Shown here: piece by piece, positions 35,423 to 44,712 of the stretch | How the letters are laid out: the number at the start of each line of letters is the position of its first letter | Position numbering within the stretch: the stretch's first letter is position 1 | Source of the DNA: an uncultured Pelagibacteraceae bacterium | GTDB taxonomy: Bacteria > Pseudomonadota > Alphaproteobacteria > Pelagibacterales > Pelagibacteraceae | Assembly: GCA_902595125.1 (NCBI GenBank) | Contig: CACJOY010000006.1 | Coordinates: forward strand, 1-49,362 | Length of the DNA stretch: 49,362 nt | Direction of reading: 5' to 3' | Made by a program: the position numbers and the translations under genes | Notes under the pieces: model-generated | Told to the model about the DNA's origin: nothing | Seen by the model: only the letters and a program-made list of their open reading frames with translations | Databases searched by the model: none

Positions 35423-35999
35423 ATTAATTTTAGCGTCAAAAAGTAAAGTTAGAAAAGAAATACTAGATAAAAACAATATATTAAATGAAGTTGAGCCATC
35501 TAATGTTGATGAGGAAATTGTAAAAAAAAGTTTAATCAAAGAAAAGGCGTCGCCCAAAATAATTTCTAAAAATTTAGCTGAGCTTAAAGCAAATAGGGTA
35601 AGTAAAAAAAGAGGTGAGAACTTAGTGTTGGGTGCCGATAGCGTAATAGATTTGGATGGCGAATTGATTTCAAAACCAAAGGATAGAAAAGAAGCATTAG
35701 AAATATTAAGAAAATTAAATGGCAGAAAACACAACCTGATTAGCTCAGTTTGTATTTCAATAAATGGATCTATGATTTGGAATTACACTGATGTAGCAAT
35801 ATTAACTATGAAGAAAATAATTGAAAAAGATTTAAAAAAGTATTTATCAAAAATTTCAGATGAAGCTTTATATGCTTATAATGTATATCAAATTGAAGGA
35901 GAGGGTAAAAATTTATTTTCAAATATTCAAGGAGATCATGATACGATAATGGGTCTTCCAGTTCAGAAAATAAAAGAATATCTAAACAATTATAAATGA
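35415..35999 (+). CDS. maf: Maf-family nucleoside triphosphate pyrophosphatase
   Basis: 194 residues from the ATG at 35415 (MIKLILASKSKVRKEIL); the open frame extends 17 codons upstream, but the Maf family begins with this LILAS-S-RR-like motif, so the internal start is preferred. It overlaps ppsR by 8 bp. Other motifs: NLVLGADSVIDLDGEL, SKPKDRKEALEILRKLNGRKH and a final IQGDHDTIMGLPV. Maf enzymes hydrolyse dTTP/UTP or modified nucleotides and have been linked to division arrest. Confidence 0.92.
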   Translation: MIKLILASKSKVRKEILDKNNILNEVEPSNVDEEIVKKSLIKEKASPKIISKNLAELKANRVSKKRGENLVLGADSVIDLDGELISKPKDRKEALEILRKLNGRKHNLISSVCISINGSMIWNYTDVAILTMKKIIEKDLKKYLSKISDEALYAYNVYQIEGEGKNLFSNIQGDHDTIMGLPVQKIKEYLNNYK

Positions 36000-36787
36000 A
36001 AAAATACTTAGTTATAGGAAATCCAATAGAGCATTCATTGTCACCAATTTTACATAATTATTGGATTAAACGTAATAAGTTAAATGCAATTTACGAAAAA
36101 AAAAAAATAGATGAATATGAATTGGGTAAATTAATTTTACAAATTAAAAAAAAAAAAATTAATGGAATTAATATTACAGTTCCATTTAAAAAAAAAATAA
36201 TAAAATATTTAGATAAACTTTCAGATGAAGCGATAAGCACGCAATCAGTCAATACTGTTTTTTTAAATGAAAATAAACTAATGGGTCACAATACTGATAT
36301 CGAGGGTTTTGAAATTGGCTTAAAAAAAACTAATTTTACTGTTGAAGATAAAAAAATTTTGATTTTAGGAGCTGGAGGAGTTGTCTCGTCTATTATTTTT
36401 GTTTTAAGAAAAATGAAAGTCTCAGAAATATTTATTAGCAACAGAACTCAGACAAAAGCTGAAGATTTAAAAAAATTATTTAATAGTTTAAAAATAATTG
36501 AATGGGGCGAAGTCCCAGATTTTGATGTTGTCATTAATGCAACAAGTATTGGATTAAATGTAGATGATAAAATGAACCTAGACTTTTCAAAGATTGGCAG
36601 AAACAAACTATTTTTTGATGTGATTTATAATCCTAAAGAAACGAATTTTTTAAGTATTGGTAAAAAGTTAGGAAACAAAATAGAAAATGGTAAATTTATG
36701 TTTATACACCAAGCTTCCGCAGCGTTTAAAATGTGGCACGGATTACAACCGGAAATTAATGATGAAGTAATTAAACTTATGGATTAA
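35996..36787 (+). CDS. aroE: Shikimate dehydrogenase
   Basis: NADPH-dependent reduction of 3-dehydroshikimate in aromatic amino acid synthesis. 263 residues. Motifs: VIGNPIEHSLSPILHNYW (shikimate site), INITVPFKKKI with the catalytic Lys, HNTDIEGFEIGL with catalytic Asp, and the NADP motif ILILGAGGVVSSII. Overlaps maf (4 bp) and coaE (one base, TAATGA). Confidence 0.96.
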   Translation: MKKYLVIGNPIEHSLSPILHNYWIKRNKLNAIYEKKKIDEYELGKLILQIKKKKINGINITVPFKKKIIKYLDKLSDEAISTQSVNTVFLNENKLMGHNTDIEGFEIGLKKTNFTVEDKKILILGAGGVVSSIIFVLRKMKVSEIFISNRTQTKAEDLKKLFNSLKIIEWGEVPDFDVVINATSIGLNVDDKMNLDFSKIGRNKLFFDVIYNPKETNFLSIGKKLGNKIENGKFMFIHQASAAFKMWHGLQPEINDEVIKLMD

Positions 36788-37362
36788 TGATTAGAATAGG
36801 AATCTTAGGAGACATAGGGTCTGGTAAAAGTTATATAGCTAATAAATTTGGTTTTCCAGTTTTTAATGCCGATGAGGAAGTAAGTAAAATTTATAAAAAA
36901 GATAAAAAAACTTTTATTAGATTAAAAAGAAAATTACCAAAATATTTCAACAAGTTTCCAATTAAAAAAAAAGAGGTTTCCAAAGCAATTTTAGATAGTG
37001 GAAAAAATTTAAAAAAAATTACTAAAATTATTCATTCAGAGGTTAGAAATAGAATGGTTTTTTTTTTAAAAAAGAATAAAGATAAAAAGTTTGTAATTTT
37101 AGATATTCCCCTTTTATTAGAAAATAAAATTAATAATAAAAATGATATATTAATTTTTGTCCAATCTAGAAAAAAAGATATTTATAAAAAATTAAAAAAA
37201 AGAAAAAATTTTGACTACCATTTATTTAAAAAGTTTAAAAATCTTCAATTATCACTAGATTATAAAAAAAAAAAGTCGAAGTTTATTATTAAGAATAATT
37301 TTTCTAGAAAATCTGTTAATATAAGAATTAAGAATATTTTAAAAAAGTTAGAAAATGAATGA
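36787..37362 (+). CDS. coaE: Dephospho-CoA kinase
   Basis: Last step of coenzyme A synthesis. 191 residues; P-loop GDIGSGKSYIANKFG at residue 8, VFNADEEVSKIY, then IHSEVRNRM and VILDIPLLLENKI, the usual order. Very lysine-rich from A-rich codons. Lies inside the ppsR-dnaQ series with an 8-bp overlap into dnaQ. Confidence 0.94.
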   Translation: MIRIGILGDIGSGKSYIANKFGFPVFNADEEVSKIYKKDKKTFIRLKRKLPKYFNKFPIKKKEVSKAILDSGKNLKKITKIIHSEVRNRMVFFLKKNKDKKFVILDIPLLLENKINNKNDILIFVQSRKKDIYKKLKKRKNFDYHLFKKFKNLQLSLDYKKKKSKFIIKNNFSRKSVNIRIKNILKKLENE

Positions 37363-38017
37363 TATAATACTAGATACTGAGACAACTGGTCTATCAGTCA
37401 AAGACGGACATAGAATTGTGGAAATAGGATGCATTGAATTAAAAGATTTGGTTCCCACACAAAATAAATTTCATTCATATTTAAATCCTGAAAGAAAAGT
37501 TTCAGAAAAAGCACTAGAGGTCCACGGCTATACTGATGAATTTTTATCTAAAAAGAAAAAGTTTAGCGAAATTGTAGATGAATTTTTAAGTTTTATAAAA
37601 GATAAAAGATTAATTATACATAATGCCGAGTTTGATATTTCTCATTTGAATAATGAATTAAAAATACTCGGCAAGAATGAGATCAAAAATGACATTGTAG
37701 ATACTTTAGTTTTAGCAAGAGATAAATTTCCTGGTTCTCAAATAAGTCTAGATGCTCTTTGTAAAAAATATAGAATAGATAATACAAAAAGATCTCTACA
37801 CTCTGCGTTGGTAGATTGTGAGTTGCTAGCGAAGGTATATGTAAATCTACTCGATCAACGTGAACCAACTTTGAATTTTCAGAGTCAAGATTATCAAAAA
37901 AAAAACGAGCATCTAAAAAATGTTTCTTATTATAAAAAAGTTATTTTGCCTTCAAGTGAAGAAATTCAAAAACATAGTGAATATTTAAGTAAAAAATTAA
38001 AAAAAAATTTTTTCTAA
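37355..38017 (+). CDS. dnaQ: DNA polymerase III epsilon subunit, proofreading exonuclease
   Basis: 3'-5' proofreading exonuclease, 220 residues. DEDDh motifs: ILDTETTGLSVKDGHRIVEIG (Exo I Asp and Glu), HNAEFDISHLNNEL (Exo II) and HSALVDCELLAKVY (Exo III His and Asp). The C-terminal tail that binds the polymerase alpha subunit is short. Converges on secB with a 4-bp overlap. A mutation here would raise the mutation rate, relevant in a genome that may lack mutS. Confidence 0.96.
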   Translation: MNDIILDTETTGLSVKDGHRIVEIGCIELKDLVPTQNKFHSYLNPERKVSEKALEVHGYTDEFLSKKKKFSEIVDEFLSFIKDKRLIIHNAEFDISHLNNELKILGKNEIKNDIVDTLVLARDKFPGSQISLDALCKKYRIDNTKRSLHSALVDCELLAKVYVNLLDQREPTLNFQSQDYQKKNEHLKNVSYYKKVILPSSEEIQKHSEYLSKKLKKNFF

Positions 38018-38436
38018 TTAAATCTCTCATTATACAACTTATTAAAATCAATTTTTTTTTCCAATTTAATATCAGGGTGACCAGAATTGTGCATCAAATT
38101 TAAAAAAGCATTTTCTAGATCAGGATAAACCTTATTTGGAACCTCGCAGAGAATTATTTTTTCTAAAACTTTTTTATCCTTTTCGTGATCATTAACTTTA
38201 ATAATAACTGCATATATTATTTCATAATATGATTTTTTTTCAGATTGTTCTTTATCCTCAAATTTAAGCCTGATATTAATTTCTATTAGATTATTTTTAA
38301 TTGCTTTTGAACTTATATCTATATTCAATTGATACCTGGATATATTTTCTTTAACAAATAAAAAGGTCTCTACGTTTGGAGTTTCACTTGACATATCTTT
38401 AATATATTTAGCTAAAATTTTATAATTTTCTGTCAT
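38014..38436 (-). CDS. secB: Protein-export chaperone SecB
   Basis: 140 residues, the normal size for this tetrameric cytoplasmic chaperone that keeps preproteins unfolded for SecA. Typical features: the early YIKDMSSETPN segment, YYEIIYAVII strand and LILCEVPNKVYP-like stretch (here IILCEVPNKVYPDLENA). The position next to dnaQ repeats the conserved oriC-side order. It overlaps fxsA by 17 bp, so both are probably on one message. Confidence 0.92.
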   Translation of the reverse strand: MTENYKILAKYIKDMSSETPNVETFLFVKENISRYQLNIDISSKAIKNNLIEINIRLKFEDKEQSEKKSYYEIIYAVIIKVNDHEKDKKVLEKIILCEVPNKVYPDLENAFLNLMHNSGHPDIKLEKKIDFNKLYNERFN

Positions 38437-38845
38437 TATCGTCTTCTATATCCTCAAATTCTCCATCGATAAAATTTTTTTTTTCATCACTTTTTTTTTT
38501 GAATTTATTTGACAAGTTCCCTAAAATTAATTTTCTTGAAAATGGAATTATTATTAAAAAGCCTAAAACATCAGTTGCAAATCCAGGTATTATGAGCAGC
38601 AATGCCGCAAAAGCAATTGCAGCACCGGAAATTATTTCATATGCCGGTAATTCATTTTTAACAATCTGTTTAAACCCGGATCTAAGTGTATTTAAGCCTT
38701 CGTATCTTGCATAAAAAACTCCAATAATAGCAGTGGCAAAAATTAATAAAATTGTGTTTAAAGCCCCAATTTGTGATCCAATTTTAATAAATAAATATAT
38801 TTCAACTAAAGGAATTAAAATAATAGCTAAAAGAACTGTGTTCAT
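38420..38845 (-). CDS. fxsA: FxsA-family membrane protein
   Basis: 141 residues with three to four predicted membrane helices: LLAIILIPLVEIYLFIKIG, LNTILLIFATAIIGVFYARYEG (with the YARYEGL motif), and AAIAFAALLLIIPGFATDVLGFLIIIP (with the PGFATD motif typical of FxsA). The tail is charged and cytoplasmic. E. coli FxsA suppresses phage F exclusion when overproduced; its normal role is unknown. Upstream of secB on the same strand. Confidence 0.9.
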   Translation of the reverse strand: MNTVLLAIILIPLVEIYLFIKIGSQIGALNTILLIFATAIIGVFYARYEGLNTLRSGFKQIVKNELPAYEIISGAAIAFAALLLIIPGFATDVLGFLIIIPFSRKLILGNLSNKFKKKSDEKKNFIDGEFEDIEDDNDRKL

Positions 38846-38902
38846 TTGTCTTTAATGTAATTGTTAGTTGAAATTAATCAACATAGTAATTAGATTAAGC
38901 TC

Positions 38903-39499
38903 ATGAATTATAGTTTTGAAAATATAGACATTATTTTACTCGCAATGATTGCTGGTTTTATTTTTTTGAGATTAAGGGGCATTTTAGGTAAAAGAACAGG
39001 TTTTGAAGGTAAATCTGCTCCACAATTTCAGGAGGTTTTAAAAAATATAAACCCTGAAAATCTGACTAAAAAAAAAGAAAATTTTGATGAAAAAGCAAAA
39101 ATAGATTTTTTAAATGGAGCAAAAATTGCTTATGAAACAATAATTACAGATTTTAGTGATAGTGATAATATTCTTACAAAAAGTAAACCCCTATTAAGTA
39201 AAAAAGTACACGATCAATTCAACATGGCTCTTAAAGAACGAGGTAGTAGAGGTCATTTTGCTGAAATTACTTTTATAGGAATAAACTCAGCTAATATTAA
39301 AGAACATAAAATAATTAATAATATACTTAATGTTACAGTAGACTTTGTGAGTGAGGTTATAACTTGTATTAAAGATAAAGATAAAAAGATTATTTCTGGT
39401 AACCCAGAAAAGATAAAAAAAATATATGATACTTGGGTATTTTCAAGAGATACAAGATCTAGCAATCCAAATTGGCAATTAGTAGATATACTAACTTAA
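38903..39499 (+). CDS. Tim44-like domain protein (TimA-like)
   Basis: 198 residues: a single N-terminal membrane helix (IDIILLAMIAGFIFLRLRG) followed by a Tim44 domain from about residue 60 to the end, with FLNGAKIAYETIITDF and a final DTWVFSRDTRSSNPNWQLVDI, the signature closing motif. It is the alphaproteobacterial relative of mitochondrial Tim44, probably binding membrane proteins at the inner-membrane cytoplasmic side. In many relatives it is followed by mltA and smr; here only smr follows, with no gap between stop and start. Confidence 0.9.
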   Translation: MNYSFENIDIILLAMIAGFIFLRLRGILGKRTGFEGKSAPQFQEVLKNINPENLTKKKENFDEKAKIDFLNGAKIAYETIITDFSDSDNILTKSKPLLSKKVHDQFNMALKERGSRGHFAEITFIGINSANIKEHKIINNILNVTVDFVSEVITCIKDKDKKIISGNPEKIKKIYDTWVFSRDTRSSNPNWQLVDILT

Positions 39500-39916
39500 T
39501 TGATTAAAAAAATATCAGACAAGGACAGAAAAGATTGGGAAAATTTTTTATCAAGCGATGAAACATTGCAGGATAAAGATAGAAATTCAAAAAAAAATTT
39601 TAAAAAAACTCAATCTTTTGATCTTCATGGTTTTTCCTTAAGTGATGCGAATAAAAAAATAAATGAATTAATTGCTAATTCTTATGAAAATGGAATTTCA
39701 AAATTAATTATTGTAACTGGCAAAGGAATTCACTCTCAAAATGAGAAAGATCCTTATGTTTCAAAAGATCTTGGTATTTTAAAATACTCGGTGCCAGAAT
39801 ATATAAAAAATAATAATTATCTGATGAGCATGATTAATGAAATTAAGGATGCAAATATTGATGATGGTGGTTCAGGAGCTTTTTACATTTTTTTAAAAAA
39901 AAAATTAAAAAAATAA
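39500..39916 (+). CDS. Smr-domain protein, TTG start
   Basis: 138 residues. The N-terminus is charged and probably disordered; the Smr domain shows SFDLHGFSLSDANKKI (LDLHG-type motif), LIIVTGKGIHS (TGxG) and a terminal GGSGAFYIFLKKK. Smr domains in the bacterial single-domain (YdaL-like) form have nicking or RNA-binding activity; recent family members act on stalled translation complexes. The start is the TTG at 39500, directly abutting the Tim44 stop; no ATG lies near. Confidence 0.88.
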   Translation: MIKKISDKDRKDWENFLSSDETLQDKDRNSKKNFKKTQSFDLHGFSLSDANKKINELIANSYENGISKLIIVTGKGIHSQNEKDPYVSKDLGILKYSVPEYIKNNNYLMSMINEIKDANIDDGGSGAFYIFLKKKLKK

Positions 39917-39955
39917 GATATACAGTTTTTATTTTTTATAATACTTTTAAATTAT

Positions 39956-40786
39956 ATGATTGTTTGGTTAGCATCTTACCCAAAAAGTGGAAATACTTAT
40001 TTGAGAGCATTACTTAGTGGATATCTATTCTCAAAAAATGGAAATTTTGATTTTTCTCTTTTAAGAAATATTTCTCAATTCCCCGATAAAGTTTTTTTTG
40101 AAGGTTTGGATATCAATTTAAATGATAATTCTGAAGTTGCAAAAAATTATATAAATGCTCAAAAAAATCTGAATAAAGGTAAAAGAACAATTCAATTTTT
40201 TAAGACACATAGTGCTTTTTGCAAAATCAATGGTCATAATTTTACTGATTTACAGAATACTCTTGGAGTAATTTATATTGTGAGAGATCCAAGAAACATT
40301 GTGATTTCACAATCTCATCATTTTAGTTTGTCTATCGAGGAGTCTACAAATTTAATAATTAACAACAATAGAAGTATAGGATCTAATGGTTTTCAAACAT
40401 TTTTGGGATCATGGAATTTTAATCTTAATTCTTGGAAACAATTTAATGATAAATTTCTATTAATAAAATATGAGGATTTGGTGGAAAAACCAGAGGAAAT
40501 GTTTTTAAAAGTCATTAATTTTTTGGAAAGATTATTATCTGTAAAATATACAATTGATAAAAATAAATTAAAAAAAACAATAGAAACAACTAGATTTGAA
40601 AAACTTAAAGAATTAGAAAAAAAAGGAGGTTTTTCAGAAAATGCATTTGAAAAAAAAACAAATAAAAAAATAGAATTTTTTAATCTTGGACCAAGTAGTG
40701 ATTATTTAAAATTAATAGATGAAAATAATAGAAACAAAATTGAAAAAGTTTTTAAAAAAGAAATGCAGGAGCTTTTTTATCTTTAA
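39956..40786 (+). CDS. Sulfotransferase domain protein (copy B)
   Basis: 276 residues, clearly paralogous to the gene at 29718-30545: the N-terminal PAPS loop VWLASYPKSGNTYLRALLSG, the IYIVRDPRNIVISQSHH motif near residue 110, LLIKYEDLVEKPEEMF and LEKKGGFSEN occur at matching positions. Both are about 275 residues and lack signals. The acceptor is unknown. It follows smr by 39 bp and converges on hslU with four bases between. A+T content of its codons looks similar to neighbours, so recent transfer is not obvious. Confidence 0.9.
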   Translation: MIVWLASYPKSGNTYLRALLSGYLFSKNGNFDFSLLRNISQFPDKVFFEGLDINLNDNSEVAKNYINAQKNLNKGKRTIQFFKTHSAFCKINGHNFTDLQNTLGVIYIVRDPRNIVISQSHHFSLSIEESTNLIINNNRSIGSNGFQTFLGSWNFNLNSWKQFNDKFLLIKYEDLVEKPEEMFLKVINFLERLLSVKYTIDKNKLKKTIETTRFEKLKELEKKGGFSENAFEKKTNKKIEFFNLGPSSDYLKLIDENNRNKIEKVFKKEMQELFYL

Positions 40787-40800
40787 TATCTAAAGAATAA
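40776..40800. terminator. Weak bidirectional hairpin at the sulfotransferase/hslU junction
   Basis: TTTATCTTTA and TAAAGAATAA form an imperfect A-U stem over both stop codons, followed on the plus strand by ATTTT and preceded by a T-run. Without any G-C-rich core it would be a poor intrinsic terminator; Rho may act here instead. Confidence 0.2.
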
Positions 40801-42163
40801 ATTTTGATAAATCAGTATCTTTTACTAGGTTATCTAAATTTTTATTAATATATTCTTTATTAATAATTATCTTCTCTCCTGACCTATCAGTAGCAGTAAA
40901 ACTAATATCATCTAAAATCTTTTCTATAATAGTATGTAATCTTCTTGCACCAATATTTTCCACTGTTGAATTAACCTCAGAAGCAATATTCGCAATTGAA
41001 TCTATTCCATCATCAGAAAATTCTAAGTCCACATTTTCAGTTTTTAGTAGTGCAATATATTGTTTAATTAAACTGAAATCTGGTTCTCTAAGTATTCTTT
41101 TAAAATCATCACTTGTTAAAGCTTCTAACTCCACTCTTATTGGTAGTCTTCCTTGAAGTTCTGGCAATAAATCTGAAGGTTTAGCTAGTTGAAAAGCACC
41201 AGATGCAATAAATAAGATATGATCAGTTTTTATTGGACCATATTTAGTGTTAACGGTCGTTCCTTCAATCAATGGTAACAAATCTCTCTGAACACCTTCT
41301 CTTGAAACATCTCCACCAACTCTATCTGTTCTTCCTGAAATTTTGTCAATTTCATCTAAAAAAACTATACCGTTATTCTCAGTTGAGATTTTCGCAGCTT
41401 TAATAATTTTGTCTTGTTCTATTAATTTATCAGACTCATCATTTATTAAAATCTCATGAGATTCTTTAACTGTCATTTTTTTCTTTTTTTCTTTTGCTCC
41501 CATAGATTTTCCAAGCATTTCGCCAATATTAATCATCCCAACATTTGCACCCGGCATACCAGGAATTTCAAATGAAGTGCTATTCGATCCACTATCACTG
41601 ACTGCTATCTCAATTTCATTATCATCGAGATCACCATTTCTTAGTCTTTTCCTAAAACTTTCTCTAGTCGCCAAACTTGCTTTTTTACCAACTAGCGCAT
41701 CTAATACTTTTTCTTCTGCAAGCTTTTGAGCTTGTGCATGAACCTCTTTTCTTTTTTTGACTTTTTCCATTGAAATAGCTATTTCGACCAAATCACGAAC
41801 TATCTGTTCTACATCTCTTCCGACGTACCCAACTTCAGTAAATCTTGTTGCTTCAACTTTAACAAATGGTGCCTCAGCTAATTTTGAAAGTCTTCTAGAT
41901 ATTTCAGTTTTACCGACTCCAGTAGGTCCAATCATAAGTATATTTTTAGGCAAAACTTCATTTTTCATTTCACCTTTTAAAGCCTGTCTTCGCCATCTAT
42001 TTCTTAGAGCCACAGCGACTGCTTTTTTAGCTTTGCTTTGTCCAACAACAAATCTATCTAATTCTGAAACAATTTCTCTTGGAGATAATGAGCTAACAAG
42101 AGACTCATTTTCTTTTGAATTTTTATCTTTAGGAACTAGTGGTGTCACATTAGATTTTTCCAT
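40790..42163 (-). CDS. hslU: ATP-dependent protease ATPase subunit HslU
   Basis: AAA+ unfoldase that feeds substrates to HslV. 457 residues. Starts with [33 protein letters not shown], Walker [15 protein letters not shown], pore loop GYVGRDVE, the family-specific I domain in the middle (about 115-250), Walker [10 protein letters not shown], and a sensor/arginine region [15 protein letters not shown]. The ATG follows the hslV stop without a gap. Confidence 0.98.
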   Translation of the reverse strand: MEKSNVTPLVPKDKNSKENESLVSSLSPREIVSELDRFVVGQSKAKKAVAVALRNRWRRQALKGEMKNEVLPKNILMIGPTGVGKTEISRRLSKLAEAPFVKVEATRFTEVGYVGRDVEQIVRDLVEIAISMEKVKKRKEVHAQAQKLAEEKVLDALVGKKASLATRESFRKRLRNGDLDDNEIEIAVSDSGSNSTSFEIPGMPGANVGMINIGEMLGKSMGAKEKKKKMTVKESHEILINDESDKLIEQDKIIKAAKISTENNGIVFLDEIDKISGRTDRVGGDVSREGVQRDLLPLIEGTTVNTKYGPIKTDHILFIASGAFQLAKPSDLLPELQGRLPIRVELEALTSDDFKRILREPDFSLIKQYIALLKTENVDLEFSDDGIDSIANIASEVNSTVENIGARRLHTIIEKILDDISFTATDRSGEKIIINKEYINKNLDNLVKDTDLSKFIL

Positions 42164-42679
42164 TTAGATTTTTTCAACCTTAATATTATTATTTGTAAAA
42201 ACACAAATTTCAGATGCAACCTCAATAGCTTTTTTTGCAACATCTTCCGCACTCATATCTGTTCCCATTAAAACTTTACCTGCAGCTAGAGCATAATTTC
42301 CACCAGATCCAATTCCAATGACATCTCCCTCTGGTTCTAAAACGTCACCAGTACCTGAAATGATGTAGCTATTTTCTTTATCTCCTATCGCCATTAATGC
42401 TTCAAGTCTTCTAAGATATTTATCAGTTCTCCAATCTTTAGCTAATTCTACAGCTGCTCTTGAGAGATTACCCGCATGTTTTTCTATCTTTGCTTCCAAT
42501 CTTTCGAACAAAGTTAATGCATCTGCAGTTGAACCAGCAAAACCCGCGACCACATCTCTTTTTTCTATCTTTCTCACTTTTGAAGCTGTGCTTTTGACAA
42601 CTGTATTTCCCATACTTACTTGTCCATCACCAGCAACTACTACTTCATTGTTTTTTCTAACTAATACAATCGTTGTCAT
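42164..42679 (-). CDS. hslV: ATP-dependent protease subunit HslV
   Basis: Proteasome-like threonine peptidase, 171 residues. After removal of Met the N-terminal Thr ([21 protein letters not shown]) is the nucleophile; [15 protein letters not shown] and [19 protein letters not shown] are the family motifs, with [14 protein letters not shown] near the end. Forms HslUV with the downstream gene; divergent from hisB over a 91-bp gap. Confidence 0.98.
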   Translation of the reverse strand: MTTIVLVRKNNEVVVAGDGQVSMGNTVVKSTASKVRKIEKRDVVAGFAGSTADALTLFERLEAKIEKHAGNLSRAAVELAKDWRTDKYLRRLEALMAIGDKENSYIISGTGDVLEPEGDVIGIGSGGNYALAAGKVLMGTDMSAEDVAKKAIEVASEICVFTNNNIKVEKI

Positions 42680-42730
42680 AGCTTATAAATGGATATTAAA
42701 TTAAATAGTTCAAGCCCAGGTTTAGTATTA

Positions 42731-42759
42731 TTGCCATAATTGAATAATATATGTATACC
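42731..42759 (+). promoter_or_regulatory. Candidate promoter of the histidine operon
   Basis: TTGCCA (42731-42736) and TATACC (42754-42759) with a 17-bp spacer. Transcription would begin at about 42766-42771, at or just before the hisB ATG, so the mRNA could be leaderless. The same bases can be drawn as an A+T hairpin (42717-42761) followed by five T; see findings. Confidence 0.38.
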
Positions 42760-42770
42760 TGTTTTTAATT

Positions 42771-43361
42771 ATGAAGCGTAAAGGCAAAATTAGTCGAAAA
42801 ACTAAAGAGACAAGCATAAGTGTTGATTTAAATATCGACGGAAAAGGTAAATACAAAATTGACACAGGAATAGGTTTTTTAAATCATATGCTTGAACAAT
42901 TATCTAAGCACTCCTCAATTGATATGAATATTAAAGCTAAAGGTGATACTCATATTGATCTTCATCATACAACAGAGGATACAGGAATTGCAATTGGTGA
43001 GGCTTTAAAAAAAGCTTTAAAAAAATCTGTTGGGATTAAAAGATATGCACATGCAATGATTCCAATGGACGAAACTCTATCACGTGTAGCAATTGATATT
43101 TCAAATCGTCCTTATTTAATTTGGAAAGTAAACCTAAAAGTAGAAAAACTTGGAGAGATGGATACTGAGCTTTTTAAAGAATGGTTTCAAGCGTTTTCAC
43201 AAGCAGCAGGTATAACATTACACGTTGAAAATATTTACGGGGACAATAGTCACCACATTATTGAATCTTGTTTTAAAGGACTTGCAAGATCATTGAGAAC
43301 AGCATTAGAGATAGATCCAAGGAATAAAAAAACAATTCCTTCTACAAAAGGTTCTTTATAA
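42771..43361 (+). CDS. hisB: Imidazoleglycerol-phosphate dehydratase
   Basis: Sixth step of histidine synthesis, monofunctional form (196 residues, without the phosphatase domain of E. coli HisB). Metal-binding motifs are [16 protein letters not shown] near residue 60 and [16 protein letters not shown] near residue 165; [15 protein letters not shown] near the start is also diagnostic. It starts the operon hisB-hisH-hisA-hisF-hisE; the lack of a Shine-Dalgarno fits leaderless translation. Confidence 0.98.
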   Translation: MKRKGKISRKTKETSISVDLNIDGKGKYKIDTGIGFLNHMLEQLSKHSSIDMNIKAKGDTHIDLHHTTEDTGIAIGEALKKALKKSVGIKRYAHAMIPMDETLSRVAIDISNRPYLIWKVNLKVEKLGEMDTELFKEWFQAFSQAAGITLHVENIYGDNSHHIIESCFKGLARSLRTALEIDPRNKKTIPSTKGSL

Positions 43362-43366
43362 GTTTA

Positions 43367-43993
43367 ATGAACGTTACAATTGTTGATTATAAATCGGGCA
43401 ATATAAGCTCGGTAATAAATTCTTTTAAAGAAGTTGCCATAGATAAAGTAAATATCGAGGTAACTTCAGATTTAAGTAAGATCAAACAAAGTGATAAAGT
43501 AGTTTTACCAGGGCAGGGCTCATTTAAAAATTGTATAGATGCTTTGAATAAAATTAAAGGTCTTACAGATACACTCAACGAGTTTGCAATAATCAATAAA
43601 AAACCGCTTCTTGGAATTTGCGTTGGCTTACAAATGTTTGCTGATATTGGTTATGAAGAAACTGAAACTAAAGGATTAGGTTGGATTCCAGGAAAGGTTT
43701 CAAAAATTGATAACCAAAATGGTAAATTTAAACTTCCTCATATTGGTTGGAATCAAATTAATATTGTCAAAGACAGCAAAATTTTTCAAAATATAGAAAA
43801 TAATTCTCATATGTATTTTGTGCACAGTTTTGAATTTATACCAGAGGATAAAAATGTTATTTCTGCTACAACAGATTATTCATCAAACATTGTTTGTTCT
43901 GTTGAAAAAGAAAATATCTTTGGAACCCAATTTCACCCTGAAAAAAGTGATACAATTGGACTTAAAATAATTAATAATTTTATAAGTTTATAA
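43367..43993 (+). CDS. hisH: Imidazole glycerol phosphate synthase, glutaminase subunit
   Basis: Class I glutamine amidotransferase that supplies ammonia to HisF. 208 residues; the start VTIVDYKSGNISSV, PGQGSFKNCIDAL, nucleophile Cys in LLGICVGLQMFAD, and the His-Glu pair in FGTQFHPEKSD. Sits six bases after hisB and two before hisA. Confidence 0.97.
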   Translation: MNVTIVDYKSGNISSVINSFKEVAIDKVNIEVTSDLSKIKQSDKVVLPGQGSFKNCIDALNKIKGLTDTLNEFAIINKKPLLGICVGLQMFADIGYEETETKGLGWIPGKVSKIDNQNGKFKLPHIGWNQINIVKDSKIFQNIENNSHMYFVHSFEFIPEDKNVISATTDYSSNIVCSVEKENIFGTQFHPEKSDTIGLKIINNFISL

Positions 43994-43995
43994 AT

Positions 43996-44712
43996 ATGAA
44001 AATATTTCCAGCAATAGATATTAAAGACAAAAAATGTGTAAGGCTGATTAAAGGAGATTTCGACAAGAAAACTGAATATGAAATGTCTCCTGTTGAACAA
44101 GCTGGGAAATATAGTGATTATGGATTTAAAAATTTACACATAGTTGATTTAGATGGAGCTTTAAGTGGTGAAACAGTAAATTTAGATATTATTCAGGATA
44201 TAGTTAGTAAATTTAATTTAAAGGTTGAGGTGGGCGGTGGTATTAGAAATCCTGATAGTATTCAAAAATATATCGATGTAGGTGTTGAGAAAGTAATTTT
44301 GGGAAGTGCTGCTATAAAAGATAAAAATATTTTAAAAGAAGCATGTAAAAAATTTCAGAATAAAATTGCTCTAGGTTTAGATGCTAAAGATGGGTATTTG
44401 TCTGTATCTGGGTGGAAAGAAAGTTCTAATCAATTGACTTTAGAGTTTTTAAAAGAGGTTAATGACTATGGTGTTAGTAGATTGATTTATACTGATATAA
44501 ATAGGGATGGGATGAAACAAAGCCCAAATTTTGATGAAACAATGAAAGTTGCTGAAATGTCAAACTGTCCAGTAATTATATCGGGTGGAGTTTCATCGAT
44601 AGATGATATTAAGCAAGCGAAGAATCTAAAGAATGTTGAAGGAATAATAGTTGGTAAGGCTATTTATGATGGTGATATAAAATTGGAAGAATTAGTGAAA
44701 GAAGATGCTTAA
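43996..44712 (+). CDS. hisA: ProFAR isomerase HisA
   Basis: 1-(5-phosphoribosyl)-5-[(5-phosphoribosylamino)methylideneamino] imidazole-4-carboxamide isomerase. 238 residues, TIM barrel with [18 protein letters not shown] (catalytic Asp), [29 protein letters not shown] (second catalytic Asp) and the phosphate-binding VIISGGVSS and [11 protein letters not shown]. Overlaps hisF by 8 bp. Confidence 0.98.
   Translation: MKIFPAIDIKDKKCVRLIKGDFDKKTEYEMSPVEQAGKYSDYGFKNLHIVDLDGALSGETVNLDIIQDIVSKFNLKVEVGGGIRNPDSIQKYIDVGVEKVILGSAAIKDKNILKEACKKFQNKIALGLDAKDGYLSVSGWKESSNQLTLEFLKEVNDYGVSRLIYTDINRDGMKQSPNFDETMKVAEMSNCPVIISGGVSSIDDIKQAKNLKNVEGIIVGKAIYDGDIKLEELVKEDA

Noticed and set aside
41757..42167. 136-codon open frame antisense to hslU
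   Set aside because: Shadow of hslU; Ser/Thr-rich low-complexity translation and no independent start signal.
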